DNA of 64,000 nucleotides from an uncultured Bacteroidales bacterium. GTDB lineage: Bacteria; Bacteroidota; Bacteroidia; Bacteroidales; Muribaculaceae. Within the stretch, counting starts at the first letter, position 1; the number at the start of each line of letters is the position of its first letter. The DNA lies in the NCBI GenBank assembly GCA_900544535.1, contig UQVH01000008.1:1-64000 (forward strand), in the 5' to 3' direction. The notes below the pieces were generated by a model, which saw only the letters and a list, made by a program, of their open reading frames with translations, had not been told where the DNA came from and did no database searches. Shown here in pieces: positions 34,769-44,196 of the stretch. The position numbers were made by a program, and so were the translations under genes.

Positions 34769-35005
34769 ATGATTCCTGCCATGAACTCATCAGTCATCAT
34801 CTCCCCCCGCGTCATCGACACGATCAATTCACTTTCAAGCGCTGACCGCGCACCGATCAGCAACGCACTGAGCATGGAATTTATTCTCGGTCAGAATCCG
34901 GAAGACACACTCACACCGACTCAGAGCATCATCTATGCCGTGATCCGCTTCTATGTGACGCAAGACACCGCCCGTCATCGCGAACGCATGGCTAAAGTCT
35001 GTTAG
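34769..35005 (+). CDS. Small protein of unknown function (78 aa)
   Basis: A 78-aa frame with no signal peptide or membrane helix: SPRVIDTINSLSSADRAPIS, NALSMEFILGQNPEDTL, then TPTQSIIYAVIRFYVTQDTA. It looks like a compact helical protein, and codon use is native. I do not recognise a family. The start could also be the ATG at 34781. The stop is 3 bases from the convergent glycosylhydrolase stop, a very tight junction. Confidence 0.65.
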   Translation: MIPAMNSSVIISPRVIDTINSLSSADRAPISNALSMEFILGQNPEDTLTPTQSIIYAVIRFYVTQDTARHRERMAKVC

Positions 35006-35007
35006 CC

Positions 35008-36525
35008 CTATTTCAGGTAAACCGCCTCTGATTCCGTCGAATAGCCGTCGAGAGCCGTCACCGCATATGTCAGCGACGCACTTTTGCCCACGTGCATCTC
35101 ACGGCCATAGACAACTCCAAGCAGATAGCAGGCGCGGATGCCGTCGCCGTTTTCCTCCATCAGCTCGTCCTGCGGCAATCCTTTCGGGAAAGCATAGACG
35201 GCATAACGCCGCGGACCGGCCGGTTCAGCGCTGTCGTGCCACGAGAGCACTCCACCTTTCAGCCTGAGGTCAGCGGGCGGTTCGACTGCCCCGACAGCAC
35301 GATGGCGCACCTCCGGAGTCAGTGCCTTGAGCGCAAAATGCGATTTCATAAGATCGGGCGCAAGCTTATGAAGATGTTTCGCGCTGTAAAGGACCGTGCC
35401 CTGATCCCCGTCGAGGCTCAGACTGCGGTTGGCGTCTACCTGACGCAGAAGCTCGCGACGCTCTTCGCCAGTGTTGCGCTTGTCAAGCGGCGCCAGAGTG
35501 ATGCTTGCATAAAAATGGCGCCCGTAAAGATTCGCGGCCTCGCTCCACCAGCGGGCGAGCGGCTCGTAAGGGGCTATGGCGTGTGTTGTCGTCCAATAGA
35601 TCTGAGGTGATATGAAATCGACCGTCCCCTGATAGAGCCAGCCGAGCGGATCGGAATAAATCTCGGAATACTGCCAATCGTCACCCCTGACCTCACATCC
35701 CGACATGCCCCATTTCGGCGCCGATGTGTGATTCTTTCCGGCGATACCTGCTGGAGAAATGCCGAAACGCACACCCGGATGGCTGTCGGCGAGCATGGCG
35801 CTGACATCAGCAACGGTTTTGTGGACATTGGCCCTGCGCCAGTCACCGAACGACATCCACGGAGCTTCCGACTGCCACAGGGAATAATCAGCGGCTGACT
35901 CGTTTTCCGGAATACGGTTGGGATAGAAATAGTCGTCAAAGACCAGCCCGTCGATCTCGTAATTGTCGGCAATCTCACGGCAAATGTCGACCACATGTTG
36001 ACGCACAGCCTCTAAGCCGGGATTGAATACGGTATATTTGCCATAGCTCAACAACCAGCCGTTTTCCTTCCAGCGGCGGTCAGGGGCACTGTTATAGTCC
36101 GTGCCCGAACTCCACCTGAACGGATTGACCCAAGCATAACACTCAAGACCGCGGCGATGACACTCCTCGACAGCAAATTTCAGCGGATCCCATCCGGGCG
36201 AAACTCCGCGCTTGCCTGAAACGAATGACGACCATGGCTCAAGGTGAGACTCATACATGACATCTGCCATTCCGCGGACCTGAAAGAAAACAGAGGTCAG
36301 ATTCGCCGCCTCGCATCTGTCGAGGAGAGCCCGCAGTTCATCCTGCTGCTTCTGGCGTATCTTCTGAGAAGTTCCGGAGACCGACGGCCAGTCGATGCCC
36401 CACACGGTAGCCAGCCACACTCCGCGCATCTCGCGCTTCGGTCCGGAAGCCGTAAGCTGAAAGACGCAGGCACAGAGAAGGAGTAACAAAAGTGTCCGTG
36501 GAGAGCTGAGAAGTGGTCGTTTCAT
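35008..36525 (-). CDS. Family 10-like glycosylhydrolase (DUF187/GHL10), exported, probable lipoprotein
   Basis: A 505-aa protein from the ATG at 36525: signal segment LLSSPRTLLLLLLCACVFQL, with the LCAC sequence a possible lipobox. The body has the GHL10 start REMRGVWLATVWGIDWPSVS, then LTSVFFQVRGMADVMYES, LECYAWVNPFRWSS and IDGLVFDDYFYPNRIP. The C-terminal 100 residues form a fibronectin-like beta domain (DLRLKGGVLSWHD). These proteins are thought to act on peptidoglycan or other glycans at the cell surface. An upstream ATG at 36549 is only about 10 bases from the predicted -7 box, so 36525 is preferred. Confidence 0.87.
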   Translation of the reverse strand: MKRPLLSSPRTLLLLLLCACVFQLTASGPKREMRGVWLATVWGIDWPSVSGTSQKIRQKQQDELRALLDRCEAANLTSVFFQVRGMADVMYESHLEPWSSFVSGKRGVSPGWDPLKFAVEECHRRGLECYAWVNPFRWSSGTDYNSAPDRRWKENGWLLSYGKYTVFNPGLEAVRQHVVDICREIADNYEIDGLVFDDYFYPNRIPENESAADYSLWQSEAPWMSFGDWRRANVHKTVADVSAMLADSHPGVRFGISPAGIAGKNHTSAPKWGMSGCEVRGDDWQYSEIYSDPLGWLYQGTVDFISPQIYWTTTHAIAPYEPLARWWSEAANLYGRHFYASITLAPLDKRNTGEERRELLRQVDANRSLSLDGDQGTVLYSAKHLHKLAPDLMKSHFALKALTPEVRHRAVGAVEPPADLRLKGGVLSWHDSAEPAGPRRYAVYAFPKGLPQDELMEENGDGIRACYLLGVVYGREMHVGKSASLTYAVTALDGYSTESEAVYLK

Positions 36526-36559
36526 GGATGAAAGAGAAAAAAATGGCATAATCGGAGCA

Positions 36560-36567
36560 CAAATTTA
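36560..36567 (-). promoter_or_regulatory. -7 box of the GHL10 gene
   Basis: Reads TAAATTTG on the minus strand, 35 bases before the chosen ATG. Confidence 0.5.
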
Positions 36568-36707
36568 AGCCTTTTCTTCAAATAATCACGCCTGGTCGCG
36601 CTGCAATCGGACAATAAACGGGCCACAATTGTTCCGCAATAGTGAAACTGTTTTAAATTTTACGCATAATTTTAATCCGAAGCTATGATATATCGCAAAA
36701 AATTAGC

Positions 36708-36715
36708 TAATTTTG
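36708..36715 (+). promoter_or_regulatory. -7 box of bamD
   Basis: TAATTTTG. An in-frame TTG at 36713 lies within this box and therefore cannot be the translation start. Confidence 0.6.
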
Positions 36716-36769
36716 CAAGTTGAAAATAAACTCTCAATTCATTCACGAACACAGACCACTCCGACAACC

Positions 36770-37582
36770 GTGATCAGATCCCTAAGAAAATACGCAGTCA
36801 TGCTGGGCGCAGCCATGCTTCTCGCCTCCTGCGGCGAGTATCAGAAAGTGCTCAAAAGCCGTGACGCCGATTATAGGCTCGACTTCGCCAAACGTGCGTT
36901 CGAGCAAAAGAAATATACTCAGGCCGCAACCGTACTCGAAGACATCGTCACCCAGTTCAAGGGTTCGGAAAAAGCCGAAGACTCGCTCTATCTCCTCGCA
37001 CTCTCCCACTACGAGAACAAGGACTACGAGACAGCCGGATCTTATTTCAAGACCTACTACACCCGCTTCCCGAAAGGGAAATACACGGAGCTTGCCCGCT
37101 ACTACGCAGGCTACGGCTACTATCTCGACTCTCCGGAGCCCCAGCTCGACCAGAGCGGCACGATCAACGCCATTCAGGAACTTCAAGCCTTTCTCGACTA
37201 TTTCCCAAAAAGCGACAAAGTGGCCAACGCGCAGAACGCCATCTTTGAGCTTCAGGACAAACTGACCCTCAAGCAGCTTGAAAACGCCCAGCTCTACTAC
37301 AACCTCGGCACCTACATGGGCAACAACTACGAGAGTGCTGTCATCGTCGCCCGCAACGCCATCAAGGACTATCCTTATTCCAAATATAAAGAAGACCTTG
37401 AACTCCTCATCCTCAAGGCCCGCTATCAGGAAGCCCGCGAGAGTATCGACGAGAAGAAACCCGACCGCTTCCGCGAGGTGATCGACGAATATTATTCGTA
37501 TATCAACAACTATCCTGACACCCCCAACCGCGAGGAAGCCGACAACATCTACAAAATCGCCCAGCGATACGTCAAGGAATAA
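36770..37582 (+). CDS. bamD: Outer-membrane assembly lipoprotein BamD
   Basis: About 270 aa from a GTG at 36770. The signal sequence ends with lipobox LLASC (Cys21), so the protein is lipid-anchored in the outer membrane. The body is TPR repeats: RAFEQKKYTQAATVLEDIVT, SEKAEDSLYLLALSHYENKD, YYTRFPKGKYTELARYYAGY, with later repeats to the C terminus. BamD is the partner of BamA in inserting beta-barrels such as the porin and TonB-type proteins in this window. The omega-subunit gene follows after 49 bases. Confidence 0.92.
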   Translation: MIRSLRKYAVMLGAAMLLASCGEYQKVLKSRDADYRLDFAKRAFEQKKYTQAATVLEDIVTQFKGSEKAEDSLYLLALSHYENKDYETAGSYFKTYYTRFPKGKYTELARYYAGYGYYLDSPEPQLDQSGTINAIQELQAFLDYFPKSDKVANAQNAIFELQDKLTLKQLENAQLYYNLGTYMGNNYESAVIVARNAIKDYPYSKYKEDLELLILKARYQEARESIDEKKPDRFREVIDEYYSYINNYPDTPNREEADNIYKIAQRYVKE

Positions 37583-37631
37583 CATCCGCTCACGACAACA
37601 GAACAGAAACAACGTAAACAACAGAGATATA

Positions 37632-37967
37632 ATGGACTACAAGAAGACCAACGCACCTCTCAACACTCAGACCCGCGACCTCATCTCAATGAGCGAAGAC
37701 ACCGGGAACGTCTATGAAACAGTCTGCATCATCGCCAAGCGCGCCAACCAGATCGCAGGCGAAATGAAACATGACCTCGAAAAGAAACTCCAGGAATTCG
37801 CATCGCTCAGCGACAACCTCGAAGAGATCTCGGAAAACCGCGAGCAGATCGAAATTTCACGTTTCTACGAACGTCTGCCCAAACCCACCCTCATCGCGAC
37901 ACAGGAATACCTCGACCACAAGATCCACTTCCGCAATCCTGCGAAAGACAATCTCAACCTCGACTGA
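37632..37967 (+). CDS. rpoZ: RNA polymerase omega subunit (Bacteroidota type)
   Basis: A 111-aa protein whose N-terminal half (RDLISMSEDTGNVYETVCII, AKRANQIAGEMKHDLEKKLQ) matches omega, the small RNA polymerase subunit that clamps the beta-prime C terminus. The C-terminal half (ISRFYERLPKPTLIATQEYL) is the lineage-specific extension. Location directly after bamD is usual in Bacteroidales. Confidence 0.88.
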   Translation: MDYKKTNAPLNTQTRDLISMSEDTGNVYETVCIIAKRANQIAGEMKHDLEKKLQEFASLSDNLEEISENREQIEISRFYERLPKPTLIATQEYLDHKIHFRNPAKDNLNLD

Positions 37968-38022
37968 TCTGCGTCCGCTGTCAGCCAATCAGCACAAAAA
38001 GACTTAAAAAAGCGACTGAAGG

Positions 38023-38053
38023 TTTGCATTGTTAAAAATAATTCTTACCTTTG
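38023..38053 (+). promoter_or_regulatory. Promoter of rpsO
   Basis: TTTG (38023-38026), 19 bases, TACCTTTG (38046-38053): one of the best consensus matches in the window. Confidence 0.8.
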
Positions 38054-38106
38054 TGCGCTCTTTTGAGCAATTCATATTCATTAACCACTTTTAAACATCT
38101 GTATCA

Positions 38107-38382
38107 ATGCACTTGAACTCTGATGAAAAAGTAGAAATCTTTGAGAAGTACGGTAAGGGCAAGACTGACACTGGCTCGCCTGAAGCACAGATTGCATTAT
38201 TCTCTATCCGTATCGCTCATTTGACCGAACACCTTCGGGCAAATCATAAAGATTATACGACCGCACGAGCTCTTAAGGCTTTGGTAGGTAAGCGTCGTCG
38301 CCTTCTCGACTACCTGATCCGCAAGGACATCAACCGCTACCGTGCCATCATCGCCCAGAAGGAACTCGGTATCAGAAAGTAA
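38107..38382 (+). CDS. rpsO: 30S ribosomal protein S15
   Basis: A 91-aa S15: YGKGKTDTGSPEAQIALFSI, LTEHLRANHKDYTTARALKA and VGKRRRLLDYLIRKDINRYR are all diagnostic. S15 binds the central domain of 16S rRNA early in assembly. The gene is monocistronic, with a strong promoter and its own terminator. The first third is richer in AT than the rest. Confidence 0.98.
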   Translation: MHLNSDEKVEIFEKYGKGKTDTGSPEAQIALFSIRIAHLTEHLRANHKDYTTARALKALVGKRRRLLDYLIRKDINRYRAIIAQKELGIRK

Positions 38383-38428
38383 TTTTCCTCTCCCCTTCCG
38401 GAAAGGAATCTTGCTTGAAGATTACAAG

Positions 38429-38466
38429 AAGCTGTCTGACTCCCAAGGAGCCTGACAGCTTTTTTA
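38429..38466 (+). terminator. Terminator after rpsO
   Basis: AAGCTGTC (38429-38436) pairs with GACAGCTT (38454-38461), with an inner CTCC/GGAG helix, then five Ts. Confidence 0.85.
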
Positions 38467-38475
38467 TTATCATGC

Positions 38476-39498
38476 CTATGCCTCCGCGACAAAACGCTGC
38501 CGGGCCATCGCCTGAAGGTCCTCTACGGTGTCGCATTCGTCAACAATCTCCACACCGAGCATAGTCTCGATAATGTCCTCCATCGTCAGAATGCCACGCA
38601 TGCAGCCGTACTCGTCAGTAATGACCGAGATGTGCTCCTTCTCCTCAAGCATTTTCTGCCATATATCGGAAACCTTCTCAGATTCGCCGAAGACAAGGAC
38701 CGGACGCATGATTTCGCCGACCGGCAGAGAGAATTTATCCTGCGAAAGCATTTCAAGTACTGTCATTCTGCGCACGTAACCGACAATGAACTCGCGCCGG
38801 TCGTCATAAACGGGCACACGCGAATAAGCCGAAAGCGACTGATCGGCATAAAATTCTTTCATCGTCATGGATTTCGGCACCGATGACACAACAACCGACG
38901 GAGTCATTATTTCTTCCGCACACTTGCCTGCAAGTTTGAGGAAATTCTGAATCGTGCGGTTTTCAGCCATGTCGATGACGCCTTCGTCGGCGCCGACACT
39001 AACCATAGCGGCGACCTCCTCGCGGCTCACCGTCAGGGGCTGGATCTTCGGAGAAAAGCAGCGGGTCAACAGCTCCGAAAGCCACACAAGAGGATAGGTA
39101 ATGACAATCATCGCCTGAATGACCTTAGCCGACGGCATTGCGAGTGTGCGCCAGTAGGAAGCGCCGATTGTCTTTGGAATAATCTCCGAAAACACAAGAA
39201 TAAGAAGGGTCAGAATGGCCGATATGATACCGAAATAAGCTTCGCCGAACACTTTGACCGATTCGGACCCCACGCCGGCCGCACCGATTGTATGAGCCAC
39301 CGTGTTGAGGGTGAGGATCGCGGCCACCGGACGGTCGACATTGGTTTTGTAAGACATCATCAGGGCGGCGTTTTTTGCCCCCTGACTTTCTTTCATCGAA
39401 AGGAATGAAACCGGGGTTGAAAGCAAGACTGCTTCAAGCACGGAGCACAGAAACGAAACTGCAAGCGCTCCGAACAGATATAAAAGTATAAGTGTCAT
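38476..39498 (-). CDS. CNNM-domain/CBS-pair membrane protein (hemolysin C / magnesium-transport type)
   Basis: A 340-aa protein: CNNM (DUF21) membrane domain with about four helices (LILLYLFGALAVSFLCSVLE, LTLLILVFSEIIPKTIGASY) and the conserved SEIIPKT motif, followed by two CBS domains (IMTPSVVVSSVPKSMTMKEF; MRPVLVFGESEKVSDIWQKM and VITDEYGCMRGILTMEDIIE). The C-terminal CorC_HlyC domain is missing, so it is the short form. Such proteins export or regulate magnesium or cobalt; the ligand is unproven. Confidence 0.9.
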   Translation of the reverse strand: MTLILLYLFGALAVSFLCSVLEAVLLSTPVSFLSMKESQGAKNAALMMSYKTNVDRPVAAILTLNTVAHTIGAAGVGSESVKVFGEAYFGIISAILTLLILVFSEIIPKTIGASYWRTLAMPSAKVIQAMIVITYPLVWLSELLTRCFSPKIQPLTVSREEVAAMVSVGADEGVIDMAENRTIQNFLKLAGKCAEEIMTPSVVVSSVPKSMTMKEFYADQSLSAYSRVPVYDDRREFIVGYVRRMTVLEMLSQDKFSLPVGEIMRPVLVFGESEKVSDIWQKMLEEKEHISVITDEYGCMRGILTMEDIIETMLGVEIVDECDTVEDLQAMARQRFVAEA

Positions 39499-39574
39499 GT
39501 GTGAGTGGTTAATGAAAATTTAAACGTATAAGCTGAAAATGCTCCGCCGAAAGCGAAGATTCATCCTATACGGA

Positions 39575-39916
39575 TCACTCACGGAATACACAATAGAGAA
39601 TTCTTGCAGGAAGCAACGGTGTGCGGACGGCCAACACAGAAGACACAAGCCGCACTGCCAAAACCGGACATGCAGGAGCCACCGCCACAGATTTCCAATA
39701 TGCCTCAGCCAAATGCTGGTGCCGGGAAAAATTGTGGCGTTGGGCACGGGTATTTACAAGTCCTTTGAATTTCGAGACTGACGACTGAGCCACCACGCAC
39801 TCCACATCTGAGTATGCCTCACAGCCAAAATCAGGAACCTCACCACCCTCTTCCAATCCAAAAGAAAGGAACAGGGCAGCAAACAAGCATGATATGATGG
39901 CTATGGCTCGTGTCAT
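39575..39916 (-). CDS. Small exported protein of unknown function
   Basis: A 113-aa frame with a good signal peptide (MTRAIAIISCLFAALFLSFG) and a body with no family I recognise. A HQHLAEAYWKS segment holds two His and an Arg nearby. It lies 76 bases upstream of, and in the same direction as, the CNNM gene. The low-complexity end (VLAVRLVSSVLAVRTPLLPA) makes me less sure it is real. The 245 bases between it and purH hold only the purH promoter. Confidence 0.4.
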   Translation of the reverse strand: MTRAIAIISCLFAALFLSFGLEEGGEVPDFGCEAYSDVECVVAQSSVSKFKGLVNTRAQRHNFSRHQHLAEAYWKSVAVAPACPVLAVRLVSSVLAVRTPLLPARILYCVFRE

Positions 39917-40097
39917 TAGCTCAAATTTCAGTCTCTTTTATTCCATACAACGCCAAAAACATCTGTTTTGTTGCATGCGACACAAGCAACCGAGACAAAT
40001 AATAAAAATGCAGGTATGTTCCGGGGAAAATCGAAGAATTTAATGGACCTTCCGTTATTTATAATTATTTTTAATTCCATTGCTGAGTAATTTTCAC

Positions 40098-40105
40098 TAA
40101 CTTTG
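40098..40105 (+). promoter_or_regulatory. -7 box of purH
   Basis: TAACTTTG, 56 bases before the purH ATG. It probably also drives the mre genes, as the purH-mreB gap is only 24 bases. Confidence 0.55.
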
Positions 40106-40161
40106 CACTTTCAAAACCGAACACAGTTTTATCAATCAAAATCAGATAAGATAATTAAAGC

Positions 40162-41709
40162 ATGTCTGACAACAAACGTATCAAAACCGCGCTTATATCC
40201 GTCTTCTACAAAGACGGACTGGAAGAAATCCTGTCATTACTCCACGCAGACGGTGTGAAATTTCTCTCAACCGGCGGAACACGCTCGTTTATCGAAAGCT
40301 TAGGCTACGAGTGTGCCGCAGTGGAAGATCTCACCGGCTACCCGTCGATCCTCGGCGGACGTGTAAAGACCCTCCACCCGAAAGTATTCGGAGGCATTCT
40401 CAACCGTCGCGAAAATGAAGGAGACCGCGGCCAGATAGCTCAATATGAAATTCCGGAAATCGACCTGGTGATCGTCGACCTCTATCCCTTCCGCGCCACA
40501 GTGGCCTCCGGAGCACCCGAAGCCGACATCATCGAGAAGATCGACATAGGCGGCATCTCTCTTATCCGCGCCGCCGCAAAGAACTACAACGACGTAATCA
40601 TCGTTGCTTCGAAAGCGCAGTACAAGCCTCTGGCCGAAATGCTCAAACGCAACGGCAAGGCAGAGTCATCGCTTGAAGAACGCCGCTGGTTTGCAGGTCA
40701 GGCATTCGCGGTTTCATCGGGCTACGACACTGATATTTTCAACTACTTCGCATCGACCGAAAAGGAATCTCCGATCGAACATGTCGACGAACTCCGCATC
40801 GCATTCGACGACGCCAAAAAAATGCGCTACGGCGAGAATCCTCACCAGAAAGGCACTTTCTTCGGCGACTTCGACGCAATGTTCACCCAGCTCCACGGCA
40901 AGGAGATCTCCTACAACAATCTTCTTGACATCGACGCAGCCGTCAACCTGATCTCCGAATTCACTGATCCGACATTCGCAGTGCTCAAACACAACAATGC
41001 CTGCGGTCTGGCAACGCGTCCCACCATCGCCGAGGCCTGGAAAGACGCATTGGCAGGCGACCCGGTGAGCGCATTCGGCGGCGTGCTGATCACCAACGGC
41101 ACCGTCGACGCTGACGCAGCCGAGGAGATCAACAAGATCTTCTTCGAGGTAATTATCGCCCCCGCCTACACCGACGACGCGCTTGAGATCCTCAAGCAGA
41201 AGAAAAACCGCATCATCCTCGTGATCAAGAAACCGCTTGAGACCAAAAAGCAGTTCCGTTCGATCCTCAACGGCGCCCTCGTACAGGAACGCGACCTCAA
41301 GACCGAGACCGTCGAAGATCTCAAGCAAGTGACCGAAAAGGCAGTCACTCCCCGGCAGGCCGCCGACCTCCTCTTCGCCAACAAGATCGTCAAGAACTCG
41401 AAGAGCAACTCAATCGTACTCGCCAAAAACGGTATGCTTCTGGCAAGCGGTGTCGGTCAGACATCGCGCGTCGACGCCCTCAAGCAGGCCATCGAGAAAG
41501 CACATTCGTTCGGCTTTGACCTCCACGGAGCAGTCATGGCATCGGACGCATTCTTCCCCTTCCCCGACTGTGTGGAAATCGCCGGTGAAGCCGGTGTAGA
41601 CGCAGTCATCCACCCCGGAGGATCAATCCGCGATCAGGAGAGCGTTGACTACTGCAACGCCCACGGCATCGCAATGGTGATCACCGGATTCCGCCACTTC
41701 AAGCACTAA
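40162..41709 (+). CDS. purH: Bifunctional AICAR transformylase/IMP cyclohydrolase
   Basis: A 515-aa enzyme for the last two steps of IMP synthesis. The N-terminal IMPCH/MGS-like domain has ALISVFYKDGLEEI, FLSTGGTRSFIES and GGRVKTLHPKVFGGIL. The C-terminal AICARFT domain has MRYGENPHQKGTFFGDF, LKHNNACGLATRPTIAEAWK and SDAFFPFPDCVEIA, with PGGSIRDQESVDYCN. It uses 10-formyl-tetrahydrofolate, supplied partly by FolD. It lies directly upstream of mreB. Confidence 0.97.
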   Translation: MSDNKRIKTALISVFYKDGLEEILSLLHADGVKFLSTGGTRSFIESLGYECAAVEDLTGYPSILGGRVKTLHPKVFGGILNRRENEGDRGQIAQYEIPEIDLVIVDLYPFRATVASGAPEADIIEKIDIGGISLIRAAAKNYNDVIIVASKAQYKPLAEMLKRNGKAESSLEERRWFAGQAFAVSSGYDTDIFNYFASTEKESPIEHVDELRIAFDDAKKMRYGENPHQKGTFFGDFDAMFTQLHGKEISYNNLLDIDAAVNLISEFTDPTFAVLKHNNACGLATRPTIAEAWKDALAGDPVSAFGGVLITNGTVDADAAEEINKIFFEVIIAPAYTDDALEILKQKKNRIILVIKKPLETKKQFRSILNGALVQERDLKTETVEDLKQVTEKAVTPRQAADLLFANKIVKNSKSNSIVLAKNGMLLASGVGQTSRVDALKQAIEKAHSFGFDLHGAVMASDAFFPFPDCVEIAGEAGVDAVIHPGGSIRDQESVDYCNAHGIAMVITGFRHFKH

Positions 41710-41733
41710 CCTGACACACAACCTACCTAAAAA

Positions 41734-42753
41734 ATGGGACTATTTTCATTCACCAAAGAAATCGCGATTGACCTCGGAACGGCCAACACGATTATCATAC
41801 ACAATGACAAGATCGTCATTGACGAACCCTCAATCGTGGCTCTGGAAAAGCGCACCGGCAAACTCATCGCCGTGGGTCGCGAAGCCAAGCTGATGCAGGG
41901 AAAGGAAAACGACGGCATCGAAACCATCCGTCCGCTCCGCAAAGGCGTGATCGCCAACTTCAACGCAGCGGAAATGATGATCCGCGGCCTGATCAAGAAA
42001 GCCAGCTCGAAGAGCAACTGGTTCTCCCCCTCCATGAAAATGGTGGTGGGCATCCCCTCAGGCTCGACCGAAGTCGAGATCCGCGCCGTGCGCGACTCGT
42101 CGGAACATGCCGGCGGCCGTGACGTCTACATGATCTACGAGCCTATGGCCGCAGCCCTCGGTATCGGCATCGACGTGCTCGCCCCGCAGGGCAACATGAT
42201 CGTCGACATAGGCGGCGGAACAACCGAGATCGCCGTGATCTCGCTCGGCGGCATCGTGTCCAACAAGAGCATCCAGGTGGCCGGTGACGACCTTACGGAC
42301 GACATCATGGAACACATGAGCCGTGTCCACAACGTCAAAGTCGGCGAACGCACCGCAGAGCAGATCAAGATCCATGTAGGCTCGGCCCTCACCGAACTTG
42401 AAAATCCGCCGGAAGACTTCATTGTCCACGGTCCGAACAAGATGACCGCCCTGCCGATGGAAGTGCCCGTCAGCTATCAGGAGATCTCGCACTGTATCGA
42501 GAAATCAATCTCCCGCATCGAGGCCGCAGTGCTCCAGGCTCTTGACGAGACTCCGCCGGAACTCTACTCGGACATCGTCATGAACGGCATCTTCCTTGCC
42601 GGAGGCGGCGCCATGCTGCGCGGTCTCGACAAGCGTCTGACCGACAAGATCGGCATCCAGTTCCACATTGCCGAAGATCCGCTCTTAGCAGTGGCCAAAG
42701 GAACAGGCGTGGCCCTCAAAAACATCGAAACATTCTCCTTCCTGATCCGCTAA
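41734..42753 (+). CDS. mreB: Rod shape-determining protein MreB
   Basis: A 339-aa bacterial actin that guides side-wall synthesis. ATP-site motifs: IDLGTANTIIIHNDKIVIDE (phosphate 1), MIVDIGGGTTEIAVISLGGI (phosphate 2) and FLAGGGAMLRGLDKRL (adenosine). It lies 24 bases after purH and heads mreB-mreC-mreD-mrdA-rodA. Confidence 0.97.
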   Translation: MGLFSFTKEIAIDLGTANTIIIHNDKIVIDEPSIVALEKRTGKLIAVGREAKLMQGKENDGIETIRPLRKGVIANFNAAEMMIRGLIKKASSKSNWFSPSMKMVVGIPSGSTEVEIRAVRDSSEHAGGRDVYMIYEPMAAALGIGIDVLAPQGNMIVDIGGGTTEIAVISLGGIVSNKSIQVAGDDLTDDIMEHMSRVHNVKVGERTAEQIKIHVGSALTELENPPEDFIVHGPNKMTALPMEVPVSYQEISHCIEKSISRIEAAVLQALDETPPELYSDIVMNGIFLAGGGAMLRGLDKRLTDKIGIQFHIAEDPLLAVAKGTGVALKNIETFSFLIR

Positions 42754-42768
42754 AACGACTGAACAGAA

Positions 42769-43623
42769 TTGAGCGAGCTACTAAAGTTTTTCGTAAAATA
42801 CAGTTCGTGGTTTCTGTTTGCCCTCTACATCGTGGCGGGGTGTGCGTTGTTGTTCGCCCGAAATCCATATCAGCACCATGTCTATCTGACATCGGCTAAC
42901 TCGATTTCGTCGGCCGTCTACAAGACGACGAACAACGTAACCTCCTACTTTTCGCTGCGCGAGATCAACGAAGACCTGCAACACCGCAATTCCGACCTTG
43001 AGCTTGAAATCTACAAGCTCAAGGAGGTAATACGGGACTATCAGGAGCAGGTCTACGCCGATACGATGACAGTCGACTCGGCCCTGACCCGCTATCAGTT
43101 CCTGATCGCCCACGTGATCAACAACTCCATCAACCGTTCACATAACTATATAACAATAGAAAAAGGACGTCTTGACGGAGTGGAACCTGAAATGGGTGTC
43201 ATGGACCAGAACGGCATCGTCGGAATCGTCAACGTCGTCGGCGACCATACGGCACGTCTGATCTCCGTACTGAACCCCTATCTGCGACTCTCCTGCAAGG
43301 TAAAAGGTGAGGATCAGGTGGGATCTCTGGTCTGGGACGGCCGCGATCCCAGCGAAGCGATCCTCGAAGAGCTGCCCAAACACGCCAAGTTTGTAAAAGG
43401 TGACACTATTGTGACTTCCGGTTACTCATCCGTATTTCCGGAAGGAGTACCCGTCGGCACGATCATCACAGGTTCACGCGACCGCGAGGACAACTTCTAC
43501 ACTCTGAGGATCAAACTCTTCACAGACTTCTCCACGCTTTCGACCGTGCGCGTCATCCGCGACAAGATGAAGGACGAACTGACGACCGTGGAGAAAGAAT
43601 TGGAAATCAAAAACGTCAACTGA
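42769..43623 (+). CDS. mreC: Rod shape-determining protein MreC
   Basis: A 284-aa bitopic periplasmic protein: N-terminal helix (SSWFLFALYIVAGCALLFAR), coiled coil (INEDLQHRNSDLELEIYKLK) and the double beta-barrel domain (EMGVMDQNGIVGIVNVVGDH, VTSGYSSVFPEGVPVGTII). MreC links MreB to PBP2. Translation starts at TTG 42769; no in-frame ATG lies nearby. Confidence 0.94.
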   Translation: MSELLKFFVKYSSWFLFALYIVAGCALLFARNPYQHHVYLTSANSISSAVYKTTNNVTSYFSLREINEDLQHRNSDLELEIYKLKEVIRDYQEQVYADTMTVDSALTRYQFLIAHVINNSINRSHNYITIEKGRLDGVEPEMGVMDQNGIVGIVNVVGDHTARLISVLNPYLRLSCKVKGEDQVGSLVWDGRDPSEAILEELPKHAKFVKGDTIVTSGYSSVFPEGVPVGTIITGSRDREDNFYTLRIKLFTDFSTLSTVRVIRDKMKDELTTVEKELEIKNVN

Positions 43624-43674
43624 AAACCCACTGACCCGGCGCAGGCCGCGCAGGTCGGAAAAAACGAGTGCACA

Positions 43675-44196
43675 GTGAGCAAAACGGTGCTTCAGTTCAT
43701 ATTGTTAGGATTCATCCTTGTACTGGCGCAGGTGATGGTGTTCAACCACATCTGCCTGTTCAACGTGGCCGTGCCGATGGTATTTATATATCTGTTGGTA
43801 CGCCTGCCGATCACGCTGTCGGTCAACTGGATGCTGACCATCGGATTTTTCCTCGGACTGACGGTGGACATCTTCTCGGATACCTACGGTATGAACACCC
43901 TGGCCTGCACTGTCGAGGCGATGATGCGCAAGCCGATACTGCGTCTTTACGTACCGCGTGAAGAGGACCTGACACGTCCGGAGCCGTCGATGTACTCGCT
44001 CGGCACCGCGACCTATCTGAAATATCTGCTCACCATGACGCTGCTCTATTGCAGCCTCATATTCCTTATCGAAGCATTTACATTTTTCAATCCCGTCAGA
44101 CTGCTGCTGCGCATAGTGTTCAGCACCATCCTTTCGATGGCCCTAATGGTCGGGATTGACAGTTTCATGACCCCGCAAAGTGAGAAAAGATTATAA
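43675..44196 (+). CDS. mreD: Rod shape-determining protein MreD
   Basis: A 173-aa integral membrane protein with about five helices (ILLGFILVLAQVMVFNHICL, MLTIGFFLGLTVDIFSDTYG). The DxFS-Y-GMNTLAC segment is the MreD signature. It begins at GTG 43675 and overlaps the next gene by 17 bases. Confidence 0.9.
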   Translation: MSKTVLQFILLGFILVLAQVMVFNHICLFNVAVPMVFIYLLVRLPITLSVNWMLTIGFFLGLTVDIFSDTYGMNTLACTVEAMMRKPILRLYVPREEDLTRPEPSMYSLGTATYLKYLLTMTLLYCSLIFLIEAFTFFNPVRLLLRIVFSTILSMALMVGIDSFMTPQSEKRL

